Shown piece by piece: positions 1-8,864 of a stretch of DNA of 64,000 nucleotides. The stretch spans positions 261,501 through 325,500 of the forward strand of contig NZ_CP009283.1 in assembly GCF_000758625.1 (NCBI RefSeq). Reading direction: 5' to 3'. The translations under genes and the position numbers were made by a program. The notes under the pieces were generated by a model. It was not told the origin of the DNA and did not search any database. It was given only the letters and a program-made list of their open reading frames with translations. How positions within the stretch are numbered: the stretch's first letter is position 1; the number at the start of each line of letters is the position of its first letter. Source of the DNA: Paenibacillus sp. FSL R7-0273 (GTDB lineage: Bacteria; Bacillota; Bacilli; Paenibacillales; Paenibacillaceae).

Positions 1-1149
1 ATCGAACGGGGTATCACCGAGTATTCACCGGAAATTATTGATTTATTATGCGACCGCCTGCAGATTAAAATGGCTGCAGAGGTGGAGCGCTTCATTCAGA
101 CCCAGCGCAAATTAAATGAATGGCATAATGCCATGGTCATGCAGCGGACGCAGGAAGCAGAGGTCCTGAAAGCACAAATTGAGCAGGAGACGCTCAGGGA
201 TCTGCCGGATTATAAAATTCCTTATCCCCTGCTGTTAATACGGTACCACCTGTACAATAATGATTTGAAGCCGGCTTCCCGGTTAATCAGGGACATTCAG
301 AAGGCTGAACATCCTTCGCCTTATGTGCGTAACTATTTCAGACATCTTCAGGGGATATATTATTTTTTGTCAGGGCAATTTCTGGATTGTATCGGCGTGT
401 TAACAGAGATCGACGAGTCGGAGTATACCGAGCAGGAGTATTACTATCATCTCGCGCTCGCCTATCACTCTATTCACTCCAGTATCATCGCCTATTATTA
501 TGCCGAAAAAGCGCTGCAGTATTTCCGCAAGACGCTTAATCTGATCCGGATCATTGATACGGAGACACTCATGCTGATTCAGCTTAGTGTGAAAGAACCG
601 CATTCTTTTGCAATAGCCAAGCAATCTTATGAGAATCTGATCAAAGCCTGTGAGCTGTGCGGCTCTGCCGACCGCAAGTACAAGCTGCTCCATAACCTGG
701 CCTATGAGCATATGCGCCGGGGGTTATACATTGAAGCGGCTGAAGGGTTCGCGCAGGTAATGGAGCTGGTGGGCGGCCCGGAGCATCCGTTCTACCTTAG
801 TGTGCTCGACTGCTACATTACCTCCTGTATGGGAGCTAAGCGCCTTCCGGTTTCCGAACTGCTGGCGTTAACCTATCAGGGACTGACGCTGGCGCGGGAG
901 CGCAAGGACAGCCGGGAAATTAGCTTTAATCTGCTGATACTGTCATTGAAGGAGGACTGGCAGCCGTATTACCGTTATATTGAGGAGGAAGCCCTGCCGC
1001 ATTTCCGCAGCAATGGAGACACCTATACCATTGAACGCTACGAGCGCAAGCTGCTGTCTTACTATCTAAAGAGCGGGGAACGCGACAAGGCACTGGAGCT
1101 GTCGCTCTCAATGATCAGTGGCATGAGCAGCGGCCTGGAGGATTACTGA
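1..1149 (+). CDS. HTH (XRE-type) regulator with TPR-like helical domain, 5' truncated
   Basis: The reading frame is open from the first base of the window, so the gene starts upstream. The first about 24 residues (IERGITEYSPEIIDLLCDRL) look like the last helices of an XRE-family helix-turn-helix. The rest is an all-helical region of about 350 residues with repeated aromatic/Leu helix pairs (for example YRHLQGIYYFLSGQF and NLAYEHMRRGLYIEAAEGF), typical of the TPR domains of Rgg/PlcR-like or AimR-like peptide-responsive regulators. The ligand is unknown and no partner peptide gene is visible. An internal ATG at 70 exists but is not preceded by a convincing Shine-Dalgarno, which supports truncation by the window edge rather than a start there. 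The gene ends just before a terminator shared with the convergent udk gene. Confidence 0.7.
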   Translation: MERGITEYSPEIIDLLCDRLQIKMAAEVERFIQTQRKLNEWHNAMVMQRTQEAEVLKAQIEQETLRDLPDYKIPYPLLLIRYHLYNNDLKPASRLIRDIQKAEHPSPYVRNYFRHLQGIYYFLSGQFLDCIGVLTEIDESEYTEQEYYYHLALAYHSIHSSIIAYYYAEKALQYFRKTLNLIRIIDTETLMLIQLSVKEPHSFAIAKQSYENLIKACELCGSADRKYKLLHNLAYEHMRRGLYIEAAEGFAQVMELVGGPEHPFYLSVLDCYITSCMGAKRLPVSELLALTYQGLTLARERKDSREISFNLLILSLKEDWQPYYRYIEEEALPHFRSNGDTYTIERYERKLLSYYLKSGERDKALELSLSMISGMSSGLEDY

Positions 1150-1164
1150 GTCGGACGCCGGGCT

Positions 1165-1200
1165 AAAAAAGAAGAGGCCGTGATTGCTCACGGCCTCTTC
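1165..1200 (-). terminator. Rho-independent terminator of udk
   Basis: A perfect 12-bp stem (GAAGAGGCCGTG with CACGGCCTCTTC, 6-nt loop) is followed on the minus strand by six U residues. On the plus strand it lacks a T-run, so it mainly serves udk. Confidence 0.85.
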
Positions 1201-1211
1201 GTCCTGCCCTA

Positions 1212-1853
1212 TTAACGTGCGCTTCCGTTCCACTGCTGATCACCCGACAGGTATTTGGCAGTCAGTACAGACAGCAGCTCAATGCCGACCTCATTCTGCC
1301 CGCCTTCGGGGATGATAAGGTCAGCGTATTTCTTGGACGGCTCGATGAACGCCTCGTGCATCGGCTTCACCGTCGTTAAGTATTGGGTGTGGATGGAACG
1401 GATGGTCCGGCCGCGTTCCTCAATGTCACGCAGCACCCGGCGCATAATCCGTACATCCGGATCGGTATCGACAAATACCTTAATGTTCAGCTCTTCGCGC
1501 AGCTTCTCGTCGGACAGCACATGCAGCCCTTCAACAATGACAATGTTGTTCGGCATAAGCTCGACAGTCTTGTCCGTAAAACGGGCATGAACGGTGAAGT
1601 CATATACAGGCGCGTAAGCCACTTGTCCGGACTTCAGACATTGAAGATGCTCAATCAGCAGCTCCGTGTCAAAAGCCAGCGGATGATCATAGTTGATCGC
1701 CCCGCGTTCCTCAAAGCTGAGAGAGGAGTGGTCTTTATAGTAGTTATCCTGGGATATGAACGTTACTTTGTCTGTTCCAAGACGGTTAATAACGGAGCGG
1801 GCTACCGTTGTTTTGCCGGAACCGGTCCCGCCGGCGATACCAATAATAAGCAT
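1212..1853 (-). CDS. udk: Uridine/cytidine kinase
   Basis: Cytosolic pyrimidine-salvage enzyme that phosphorylates uridine and cytidine with ATP or GTP to UMP and CMP. The protein opens with MLIIGIAGGTGSGKTT, a textbook P-loop at residues 8-15, followed by ISQDNYYKDHSSL and NYDHPLAFD, which are signatures of the Udk/phosphoribulokinase family. Length from this start is 213 residues, as expected. A longer frame continues upstream, but the start at 1853 is preceded by GGGAGGT about 13 bases away and matches the normal N-terminus of the family, so I chose it. It stands alone, divergent from the aldolase gene, and ends at its own terminator. Confidence 0.95.
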   Translation of the reverse strand: MLIIGIAGGTGSGKTTVARSVINRLGTDKVTFISQDNYYKDHSSLSFEERGAINYDHPLAFDTELLIEHLQCLKSGQVAYAPVYDFTVHARFTDKTVELMPNNIVIVEGLHVLSDEKLREELNIKVFVDTDPDVRIMRRVLRDIEERGRTIRSIHTQYLTTVKPMHEAFIEPSKKYADLIIPEGGQNEVGIELLSVLTAKYLSGDQQWNGSAR

Positions 1854-1987
1854 GGTGTTGTAATAAACCTCCCTAAGCAATTGCCTTTGCAATTTCAATA
1901 TTGTAGCACAGCGCAGGACTTATTTCACCTTGGATACCGGGAATAAACCGTGAATTTTTGAAAAAAATCAGGTTTTCTGCCGGAAAA

Positions 1988-1996
1988 TGCTATAAT
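1988..1996 (+). promoter_or_regulatory. Extended -10 promoter of the aldolase gene
   Basis: TGC-TATAAT is a perfect extended -10 element about 50 bases before the start codon. No good -35 hexamer is visible, as is common with extended -10 promoters. Confidence 0.55.
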
Positions 1997-2046
1997 CTTA
2001 GAACATTGCTTATGAACAGTATACCCGAAGGGAGCAGTCACACTTT

Positions 2047-3138
2047 ATGCAGGAACAGAAAACATTGCTGGAGGCCTATCATTCGGCTTCCATTCAGCTG
2101 GCCGGACACGGTAAACGGGATGTGGAAGTGCTCAAGCATGCCTTTGCTGATATAGATGGCAGTATAGCAAGTGATATGTACGGCAGCGGCGCGGTCATTG
2201 AGGACTTCGAGGCGGAGATGGCAGCTGTGCTTGGCAAGGAAGCGGCGGTGTTTTTCCCGAGCGGGACAATGGCCCAGCAAATTGCCCTCCGGATCTGGTC
2301 TGACCGCAAGGGGCTAAAGACGGTAGCCTATCATCCTCTCTGCCATCTGGAAATTCATGAGCAGGACGGGCTTAAGGAGCTGCACCACATCAAGCCGGTT
2401 CTGCTGGCAGACAAGGACCGCCTGATTACGCTGGACGATGTCCGCAGCATCGGAGAGGACATCGCCTGTCTGCTGCTGGAGCTGCCGCAGCGTGAAATCG
2501 GCGGCCAGCTTCCGGAATTCGCTGAGCTTGAGGCCATCTCCGCCTACTGCCGGGAGCAGGGAATTAAGCTCCAACTGGACGGGGCGCGGCTGTTCGAGGT
2601 GCTGCCTTACTACGGGAAGACGGCTGCAGAGGTCTGTGCGCTGTTTGACAGTGTATATGTTTCCTTATATAAAGGCATCGGCGGTATCGCCGGGGCCATC
2701 CTTGCAGGCAGCGAGGATTTTACAGAAGAGTCGAAGATCTGGAAGCGGCGGCACGGCGGCGATCTGATCAGCCTGTATCCGTATATCCTTCCGGCACAGG
2801 CTTATTTCCGGCAGCGTGCCGGCCGGATGGGGCAGTACTACGAAGAAGCCAAAGAACTGGCAGCGTTATTCAACGGCTGCGATAGAGCTGCTACTCTGCC
2901 TGAGATCCCGGTCTCTAATATGTTTCATGTCCATTTTTCACTGTCCAAGGCTGAGGTGGAGCCGGTACTGATCCGGATAAGTGAACAGACCGGCGTAGGC
3001 CTCGCCGCTAGGCTGAAGGAGACCGGACCAGACTCCTGCTCCTATGAGCTAAGCATCGGCGACCTGTACAGCGGCATACCCAAGGACAAGCTTAAAGAGA
3101 CGTTTGAGCTGCTGGACCGGCTGCTGGGTGAAGTCTGA
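2047..3138 (+). CDS. ltaE: Low-specificity L-threonine aldolase-like PLP enzyme
   Basis: Fold-type I PLP lyase of the beta-eliminating lyase/threonine aldolase family, which cleaves L-threonine or allo-threonine to glycine and acetaldehyde. The order of motifs fits: DMYGSGAVIEDFE (family DxYG motif), AVFFPSGTMAQQIAL (cofactor phosphate site), QLDGARLFE (Asp that holds the pyridine nitrogen) and SLYKGIGG with the Schiff-base Lys at residue 209. Length is 363 residues, normal to slightly long. ATG 2047 is preceded by GAAGGGAG. The gene is monocistronic; a palindromic repeat downstream forms its terminator. A related activity such as a tyrosine/tryptophan lyase-like enzyme cannot be excluded. 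Confidence 0.85.
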   Translation: MQEQKTLLEAYHSASIQLAGHGKRDVEVLKHAFADIDGSIASDMYGSGAVIEDFEAEMAAVLGKEAAVFFPSGTMAQQIALRIWSDRKGLKTVAYHPLCHLEIHEQDGLKELHHIKPVLLADKDRLITLDDVRSIGEDIACLLLELPQREIGGQLPEFAELEAISAYCREQGIKLQLDGARLFEVLPYYGKTAAEVCALFDSVYVSLYKGIGGIAGAILAGSEDFTEESKIWKRRHGGDLISLYPYILPAQAYFRQRAGRMGQYYEEAKELAALFNGCDRAATLPEIPVSNMFHVHFSLSKAEVEPVLIRISEQTGVGLAARLKETGPDSCSYELSIGDLYSGIPKDKLKETFELLDRLLGEV

Positions 3139-3157
3139 TTAATCTTGTCGGGCCGGA

Positions 3158-3345
3158 TAGCTGCACAATGTACAACTAAAGCCAGTAAATATCAGCCTCT
3201 GCGGCTTATAACTGCAGTCTGTGCAACTAAATCTGCCTATTATAGCCCAAATCAGCATTTCGAGCCCGTTTAGTTGCACAAAGTACAATTAAACGGGCTC
3301 GTTTTTAATAATTAGCCGTTTTAGTTGCACAAAGTGCAGTTAAGC
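3158..3345 (+). repeat. Cluster of four short palindromic repeats, family A
   Basis: Four imperfect inverted repeats of about 23 bp lie in tandem between the aldolase and VOC genes, with arms related to TTAGTTGCAC and GTGCAGTTAA around a 3-nt centre: near 3158-3180, 3210-3231, 3269-3293 and 3320-3343. The same family recurs at 45633-45821. No coding potential is seen in this gap. Confidence 0.75.
3259..3306 (+). terminator. Terminator built from a family A repeat
   Basis: One repeat copy is extended by flanking arms CGAGCCCGTTTAGTTG and CAATTAAACGGGCTCG, forming a stem of about 16 bp with one wobble and followed by TTTTT. It is suited to end the aldolase transcript. Confidence 0.75.
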
Positions 3346-3383
3346 ACAGGGTGTATCAGACAATTTGCAGCTAAACCGATACG

Positions 3384-3740
3384 CTACCCCTCCAGCAGCA
3401 ATATCTTATTCCCGTCCAAATCAGCCAGCGGCAGTTCCTTGCCTCCCCATACGGCAGTCACTGGAGGCTCCAGCTGAACGCCTTTTCCGCTCAATTCAGC
3501 ATACGTCCGGTCCAGATTATCACAAGAGAATACAAAGTTAACCCTGCCTTCGCTGGACTTACCCCATTTATTCTCATCCCAGATTACGATTACTGGAGCT
3601 TCCTTAAGGAAGCCTAAAGAGACGCCGTCATAATGCTCATCAGGCTCTATTACGGGTATCCCCAGTTTCAAATGGTAGAATTCTACCAATGCCTTCGGGT
3701 CTTTGGAAGAGATGTTAACACACTGATATTTAACAATCAT
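3384..3740 (-). CDS. VOC (glyoxalase/bleomycin-resistance fold) protein
   Basis: A 118-residue single-domain protein with the paired beta-alpha-beta-beta-beta modules of the vicinal oxygen chelate superfamily: YQCVNISSKDPKALVEFYHLKLGIPV in the first half and VNFVFSCDNLDRTYAELSGKGVQ with GGKELPLADLDGNKILLLEG in the second. Such proteins bind a metal and act as lyases, dioxygenases or drug-binding proteins; the substrate cannot be told from sequence. The ATG at 3740 is preceded on the minus strand by GGGAGGC. It lies between a repeat cluster and the terminator of the polysaccharide operon, so it is probably transcribed alone. Confidence 0.8.
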   Translation of the reverse strand: MIVKYQCVNISSKDPKALVEFYHLKLGIPVIEPDEHYDGVSLGFLKEAPVIVIWDENKWGKSSEGRVNFVFSCDNLDRTYAELSGKGVQLEPPVTAVWGGKELPLADLDGNKILLLEG

Positions 3741-3849
3741 ACTGCAGCCTCCCGGGTCTCGATTGGTTTATACGCATTCTTCTATTCTGCCTATTGTTCA
3801 TTTTTTACATTATCTAACTTTTTTATTTTGATAAATGACATATGTTACG

Positions 3850-3875
3850 AAAAAAAAGACACCCATGGGGTGTCC
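3850..3875 (-). terminator. Terminator of the polysaccharide operon
   Basis: GACACCC/GGGTGTC perfect 7-bp stem with a 3-nt loop, followed on the minus strand by eight U residues. It lies about 55 bases after the flippase stop codon. Confidence 0.8.
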
Positions 3876-3929
3876 TAACAGCGTACGATTAAAATTTGTC
3901 CTGCCCGTAGAGCATCTGCTCCTAACCGC

Positions 3930-5444
3930 TTAAGTCTGGCTGCGCAGAACAACCTTCCGCATCGGCCCCCTGACGATCTGCTTCTCATCCGCGTTCATGC
4001 TGAAGATCCACATGGTAGCCGCATACAGCATGGAATAGAGGATTACATACAGGCCCAGCTGGAGATAGGAGGTAATGCTCACATACGTCAGCAGGTATCC
4101 GCATACGCCGCCAAGCAGCACGACCGGAGTGAATACCTTGACGATCTCCTTCCAGAAATAGAAGATGTCGAATTTCAGCTTATACTTATAGTAGATATTA
4201 TTCAGGACGACGTTAACGATCATGCCTATAGCCGTAGCAATCGCACAGCCGGTGATGCCCCAGACCCGGATGAACAGCAGCGTCAGAATGATTTTCAGGA
4301 TGGCGATGGAAAAATAGATCAAGGCCTTAACCTTGTGCCTGTTCATCGCCTCCAGCATCGTGGCGAACAGCGACTGGACGATCGAGGTGATCTGCGGAAT
4401 GATTATGATCAGCGCAATCGTGTACGCATACCGGTAGCCTTCACCCAGCCAGATCAGAATGAACACCTGCCCGAACAGCACAAACCCTGACACTATATAG
4501 CCGACGATGAGCGCCTGGATTCTGCCGATTTTGACGAGCTCAACCATCAGCCTGGCCTGGTCTGCGCCTTTGACAATCATTTTGGTAAGCTTGGGCAGGT
4601 AAAAGCTGGACAGCACATTGGAAAAGTTCATAATGTACGTGTTCAGCTGGGTAGAAATCGCATAAATCGCGATTGGAGTAGCGCCCAGGAACATACCGAT
4701 GATCAAAGGATCGGCATTTGTATACAGCTGAAAGGCAATGGAGGACAACAGGATGTAGGAAGAATAGCTGAACACTTCCTTGAACAGCTTGCTGTCAAAC
4801 GTACTGAATTTCACAACCATCTTCATCTTGTACCGGCAGACAAAGTAGTTAGCCAGCCCGATAGCGATGTTCAGTCCAAGGGCGACGGAAACCATTCCGA
4901 CCGATCTCAGGCCCATGAACAGCACCAGCACCATCATCGCCGGAGAAATAACCACCCGCAGCAGATTGATGATTTTGAGATATACAAAGCGTTCGTAGGC
5001 GGTAATGATGGAGCTGTAGATATTCATCGGGAATGAGATCGCTACATTGACCGCTGCGATGATGAAGATCGTCCGGAGGATGCCTAGCTCAGTTTCATTG
5101 AGACTGGTAAAAATCGAATTGAAATTAAATACCAGAACCAGGCTGGCAAGCAGGGCAAGGAGGCCGATTCCCGAGAACAGCACCAGAAACATCCCGTTGA
5201 TGTTCCGCTGGCCGTTCGAATCATTTTCAGAGATGAATTTGGAGTTGAACCGTACAACCGCACTGCCGAAGCCGAGGTCCAGCAGCACGATATAAGCGAT
5301 AATCGAGTTCACCAGTGAATATAGCCCGTATTCCGATTTCCCCAGAGTCGAAACGATGTAAGGCGTGGAACCCAGGGAAATAATCACACCGAGAAAGACA
5401 GAGAGATAGGTTATAATTGCAGCAAGTTTTATATTGGTTTTCAA
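3930..5444 (-). CDS. Polysaccharide flippase (MATE/Wzx-like, MOP superfamily)
   Basis: A 504-residue integral membrane protein with about 12-14 hydrophobic segments, beginning AAIITYLSVFLGVIISLGSTPYI and including the family-typical GLYSLVNSIIAYIVLLDLGFGSAVVRF near residue 40-65. This N-terminal pattern is that of oligosaccharide/lipid-linked repeat-unit flippases (Wzx, RfbX, SpoVB relatives). The expected role is to move undecaprenyl-linked glycans across the membrane. It is the third gene of a minus-strand operon after a GT2 and a pyruvyl transferase, with a 44-base gap to the latter. The ribosome binding site GGAAGCGATG overlaps the region just before ATG 5444. No polymerase or chain-length regulator is next to it, so the cluster is small or incomplete. 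Confidence 0.85.
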   Translation of the reverse strand: MKTNIKLAAIITYLSVFLGVIISLGSTPYIVSTLGKSEYGLYSLVNSIIAYIVLLDLGFGSAVVRFNSKFISENDSNGQRNINGMFLVLFSGIGLLALLASLVLVFNFNSIFTSLNETELGILRTIFIIAAVNVAISFPMNIYSSIITAYERFVYLKIINLLRVVISPAMMVLVLFMGLRSVGMVSVALGLNIAIGLANYFVCRYKMKMVVKFSTFDSKLFKEVFSYSSYILLSSIAFQLYTNADPLIIGMFLGATPIAIYAISTQLNTYIMNFSNVLSSFYLPKLTKMIVKGADQARLMVELVKIGRIQALIVGYIVSGFVLFGQVFILIWLGEGYRYAYTIALIIIIPQITSIVQSLFATMLEAMNRHKVKALIYFSIAILKIILTLLFIRVWGITGCAIATAIGMIVNVVLNNIYYKYKLKFDIFYFWKEIVKVFTPVVLLGGVCGYLLTYVSITSYLQLGLYVILYSMLYAATMWIFSMNADEKQIVRGPMRKVVLRSQT

Positions 5445-5488
5445 GAGTACATCGCTTCCTCGCTACAGAAAATGTCGTGGTGAATGCT

Positions 5489-6595
5489 CTAGGCCGTTAC
5501 GGTAGAGGATGAAGAGAATTCATCTCTGCCAGCCGACAGGGCCTCAATGATCTGGTTGTAATGACGGGTGGAGAAATCATTGTTGTACCGCGGAGCCGGG
5601 AGCCCGCTAAGCTCCTCAAGCAATGCCGGAATATCATTAATATCGTTAGTGAACTTGATATAGCCGAGATGCTTGATCCATTCGTAGCTGCCTACGACCT
5701 TGTAATTGTAATTGCCGAGTGCGATACAAGGAGTAGAGGTGATTGCCGCAAAAATCATCCCGTGCAGCCGGTCCGTAACGACGATTTCCGCCTCCTTGAA
5801 CTGGTTCCAAAGCTTATACAGCTCATGCTCCCGTTCTTCAACCGGGATGTAACGGATGATGCAGGTATCGGAATAAGTCAGCTGGTCAAAAGCCTGCGAG
5901 ACGCTGTTATGGATGGTTTTCTTTTCCGCTTCATTAAAGATACTTTCCTTATCCGCTCTGATGCACATAAGAGCGCCGCTGCGCGCTTTTTGCGGCTCCG
6001 TAATATCCAGCGACATTACAATGTCCGGAGTCAGCAGAACATCGTTGTTTTTGAAGTTTTCCTTCATAATTTCGTACGATGTTTTTTCTCTGGCTACGAG
6101 AGTCAGATCCTTGTGGGCGCTGTAGAGGGCTTGCGTTTTTTTGAACTCCTTGCGGCCTAGCTCGGTATCACCAAAGTAAATGGTCTGAGGGAATAGGATG
6201 ATTTTGTTATTGGGGAAATTGCCGATGATCTTTCTGCGGACCTCTTCTTCTCTGAAATATTCGATGCCGAAATTTCCTCCGCCCTGGAGCGCGAAAATGT
6301 CATCAGGGGTAGAATACTCCATAAGACATTTCCAGTTAGAGGTCAGTCTGTCAGCTACAATTTCTATGAGCGTGTAATCCGGAAAAGCCTTCTGGAGAAA
6401 ATTCATCTGAGCCATCGTTATCGCATGGTCGCCGAGATTATCATGTTCCGGAGAGCCGACTACAAAGATGGCCTTCGATTTATTCCTGTACAGGTCTCTG
6501 TTGGCCATATAGCCCCGGAAATAACGGTAAAATTCATTATTGCTCACATAATTCCGGAAGGACAGCGGCAGCATCTTATGAATAAGGTTGGTCAT
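5489..6595 (-). CDS. Polysaccharide pyruvyl transferase family protein
   Basis: A 368-residue cytosolic enzyme of the pyruvyl transferase (CsaB/EpsO/GumL) family, which adds ketal-linked pyruvate from PEP to sugars of surface polymers. Visible motifs are VVGSPEHDNLGDHAITMAQ near residue 45-63 (family NxGD motif), FALQGGGNFGIEYFREEE, and the C-terminal VTDRLHGMIFAAITSTPCIAL with the conserved Asp-Arg-x-His-Gly. It overlaps the upstream GT2 gene by four bases (ATGA), so translation is probably coupled. In this context it likely decorates a glycan assembled by the neighbouring glycosyltransferase and exported by the flippase. Acceptor sugar is unknown. Confidence 0.85.
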   Translation of the reverse strand: MTNLIHKMLPLSFRNYVSNNEFYRYFRGYMANRDLYRNKSKAIFVVGSPEHDNLGDHAITMAQMNFLQKAFPDYTLIEIVADRLTSNWKCLMEYSTPDDIFALQGGGNFGIEYFREEEVRRKIIGNFPNNKIILFPQTIYFGDTELGRKEFKKTQALYSAHKDLTLVAREKTSYEIMKENFKNNDVLLTPDIVMSLDITEPQKARSGALMCIRADKESIFNEAEKKTIHNSVSQAFDQLTYSDTCIIRYIPVEEREHELYKLWNQFKEAEIVVTDRLHGMIFAAITSTPCIALGNYNYKVVGSYEWIKHLGYIKFTNDINDIPALLEELSGLPAPRYNNDFSTRHYNQIIEALSAGRDEFSSSSTVTA

Positions 6596-7581
6596 GTCAG
6601 GTTACTTCCCTTCACACGAAGTTTGGATTGATACAGCACTCTATATGTGTTGGAGCTTGTCAGAATAAGCAAAGTGGCTAATTTCATCTGCTTGCTGATG
6701 CTTTTGTTGCGCATTACCGCTTTAAGATGTTTGCTGAAAAAGCTGCCCAGCTCAGCAATAAATTCCTTATTGGCACTGTTTTCTCCGGCGATCATCTGGA
6801 GATTGCACAGCTCAATGCCCTCGGTCACGTTCCTGGCCAGGGATTTTTCAATCGCTTCAGGGTAGTTTTTATGCTTGATGTCCTCATACAGCTCCTTCCA
6901 GGCGCAGATCCGGTCATAATATTTCCGGTTATTCATCTTGCCTGTAATACTGTCACCTCTGCGCAGATACAAATATTTGGGGGAATCGAGGGAAACGACC
7001 TTTTTCGCCTGCATAAACAGCTTGTAGGTTGCGAACATATCCTCGAAATATCTGCCGACCGGATACCTTACCTTTGCGAACAGCTCCGCCTTATACAGCT
7101 TATCCCAGGCCAGATTCTTAATCTCTGTATCCTCCAGCAGCTTTTTGAATGCTTCTTCATTATTGTAGACACGGACCTCATGGGAGAACTCCTTATCCAC
7201 ATACACACCGTCTTCGACCTCCGTATGGCCGCACACGGCAATGTCTGCATCATGGGCAGTGATCAGGCCGTGCAGAGCCTCAAACATATCGGGCTCGATC
7301 CAGTCGTCGCTGTCCACAAAGCCGATATATTTGCCTGAGGCGATATCAATACCGTAATTACGCGCGTCGGACAGTCCGCCGTTCTGTTTGTGGATGACCT
7401 TAACCCGGGAGTCCAGCTCTTTATAACGTTCGCAGATTTCGCCGCAATTGTCAGGAGAGCCATCGTTTACAAGAATCAGTTCGAAGTCTCTGAAGGTCTG
7501 TGCGAGGATGGAATCAACACACTTGCGTAAATACATTTCAACTTTATAGATAGGCACAATGATGCTTATCTCCGGTTTCAT
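6592..7581 (-). CDS. Family 2 glycosyltransferase
   Basis: A 329-residue GT-A enzyme. Residues 1-110 carry the classical GT2 signature: KPEISIIVPIYKVEMYLRKCVDSIL, LILVNDGSPDNCGEICERY, QNGGLSDARNYGIDIASGKYIGFVDSDDW with the DSDD metal-binding motif. The rest resembles EpsJ/CpsJ-type transferases of exopolysaccharide clusters. A longer frame runs upstream to 7641, but the ATG at 7581 has an AAGGAAGTGA site at correct spacing and gives the normal N-terminus. First gene of the three-gene operon. The donor sugar cannot be inferred. Confidence 0.9.
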   Translation of the reverse strand: MKPEISIIVPIYKVEMYLRKCVDSILAQTFRDFELILVNDGSPDNCGEICERYKELDSRVKVIHKQNGGLSDARNYGIDIASGKYIGFVDSDDWIEPDMFEALHGLITAHDADIAVCGHTEVEDGVYVDKEFSHEVRVYNNEEAFKKLLEDTEIKNLAWDKLYKAELFAKVRYPVGRYFEDMFATYKLFMQAKKVVSLDSPKYLYLRRGDSITGKMNNRKYYDRICAWKELYEDIKHKNYPEAIEKSLARNVTEGIELCNLQMIAGENSANKEFIAELGSFFSKHLKAVMRNKSISKQMKLATLLILTSSNTYRVLYQSKLRVKGSNLT

Positions 7582-7756
7582 GCAACAATCACTTCCTTTC
7601 AAAATAACGGATGACTGGGCCAGAGACAGAAGTGTCAACAAGATTGCGCTGTACGTACATTGTTAACTCGGCACAATGATTTGTAATTATATTACTATCA
7701 GAGTTAAAAGATTGTATATACTACTTTAGTTTACTTATAACTGCTTAATTTATTGC

Positions 7757-7801
7757 AAAAAAGAGCGCCGGAGCGCCGTTTCCGGCTGCTCAGGACGCTC
7801 C
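7757..7801 (-). terminator. Probable terminator of the aldose epimerase gene
   Basis: GC-rich inverted repeats (GAGCG with CGCTC, and GCCG-gaaa-CGGC inside) end in six U residues on the minus strand, about 25 bases after the epimerase stop codon. The fold is not perfectly regular. Confidence 0.55.
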
Positions 7802-7825
7802 TGGTTTTTGAAGAAAAGCAAGGGT

Positions 7826-8701
7826 TTAGCGGATTTGGATCTTCAGCGAGCTGTTGAAATGCCCGCCCTGCGGAAGGTTGATTACGCCGGTCTTTTCCTG
7901 CAATTCTCCCGTGAAATCCTCTCCGTCGGCGATGCCCTGCCAGGGCTCGATGCACACGAACGGTGCATTCTTCGGCTGCCAGAGGCCGAGATCAGGGAAG
8001 CCTTGGGAGGTGACGGATACAGTTTGGTCTGTGAGTCTGCTTTTTAGCATAATTGTGTTTGATTTTACACCCTGAAAAATCAGCGCACCCTCCAGGAACA
8101 TTTCATGGGAGAGGGACAGCTGCTGTCCGTTGTCCAGGACAGGGGCACTTTTGCCGCTGATGACAAGACCCTCATCATTCAGGAACAGACGCTCCAGCTG
8201 CTCCGGCTCGGAGAACTCCAGGTAGTTATCAGTGATAGCGCCCTGCCCGCCCAGCGGGCAGTTGAAGGCCGGATGGGTTCCAAGCTGAAAATAAATATCC
8301 TGCTCATCCGTATTCTCGACACGGTAGCTGATCTCGAGGGTGCTGCCGCTCAGGATATAGGTGAGCACCAGGCTGAATGTATAGGGATAGCTGGCCAAAG
8401 TCTGCTCATTCGAGGACAGCCGGAAGACAGCCTGGGTGTCTGTGGCTTCAACCAGTGTAAATTCGCTTCGTCTGGCAAAGCCGTGATTACCGATAGCGTA
8501 GGTGCTGCCGCCGGTGCGGATTTTTCCGCCGCGGGCCGCTCCGATGATCGGGAACAGCACCGGTGAACGGCCTGTCCAGAATTCAGCGTCCCCGCTCCAG
8601 ATATATTCATTGCCGGTAGCCAGCAGCCTGAAGCTGGTCAGCTCAGCCCCCAGTGAGTTGATGACAGCTTCGGCATCCCCGCTGCGCAGTATAGTGTTCA
8701 T
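7826..8701 (-). CDS. Aldose 1-epimerase family protein (LacX/YeaD-like)
   Basis: A 291-residue galactose-mutarotase-fold protein. It shows ELTSFRLLATGNEYIWSG, the family-typical RSPVLFPIIGAARGGKI (Arg at the sugar site), YAIGNHGFARRSEF with the conserved His, and LGTHPAFNCPLGG with the second conserved His, then CIEPWQGIADGEDFTGELQEKTGVINLPQGG with the catalytic Glu region. Members interconvert alpha and beta anomers of hexoses or hexose-6-phosphates; the LacX subgroup has poorly known substrates. The ATG at 8701 is preceded by AAGGGGA at good spacing. The gene is monocistronic and divergent from the carbamoylase gene. Confidence 0.88.
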   Translation of the reverse strand: MNTILRSGDAEAVINSLGAELTSFRLLATGNEYIWSGDAEFWTGRSPVLFPIIGAARGGKIRTGGSTYAIGNHGFARRSEFTLVEATDTQAVFRLSSNEQTLASYPYTFSLVLTYILSGSTLEISYRVENTDEQDIYFQLGTHPAFNCPLGGQGAITDNYLEFSEPEQLERLFLNDEGLVISGKSAPVLDNGQQLSLSHEMFLEGALIFQGVKSNTIMLKSRLTDQTVSVTSQGFPDLGLWQPKNAPFVCIEPWQGIADGEDFTGELQEKTGVINLPQGGHFNSSLKIQIR

Positions 8702-8784
8702 GTATCAAATCCCCTTCCGTTCTCATTGTAGTGTTCATCCTGTTTTTACTTCGTGGCAGCTCATATTCTACCAAACTCTTCTGC

Positions 8785-8798
8785 TGTGTTCTAACACA
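8785..8798. promoter_or_regulatory. Palindromic operator candidate TGTGTT-CT-AACACA
   Basis: A perfect 6-bp inverted repeat with a 2-nt centre lies about 67 bases before the -10 element of the carbamoylase gene. An almost identical palindrome lies upstream of ald at 10280-10295, so the two genes probably share a regulator, plausibly the PucR-type protein encoded at 11746. Confidence 0.5.
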
Positions 8799-8855
8799 AC
8801 GTGAATATTTCCCAAAAAACATTATTACAGACTGTACAGTGAATAAAAATGGCAT

Positions 8856-8864
8856 TGGTATAAC
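8856..8864 (+). promoter_or_regulatory. Extended -10 promoter of the carbamoylase gene
   Basis: TGG-TATAAC forms an extended -10 about 50 bases before the start codon; no clear -35 is visible, consistent with an activator-dependent promoter. Confidence 0.4.

Noticed and set aside
3158..3345. CRISPR array
   Set aside because: Repeats are short, palindromic and degenerate, with irregular spacing and no cas genes nearby.
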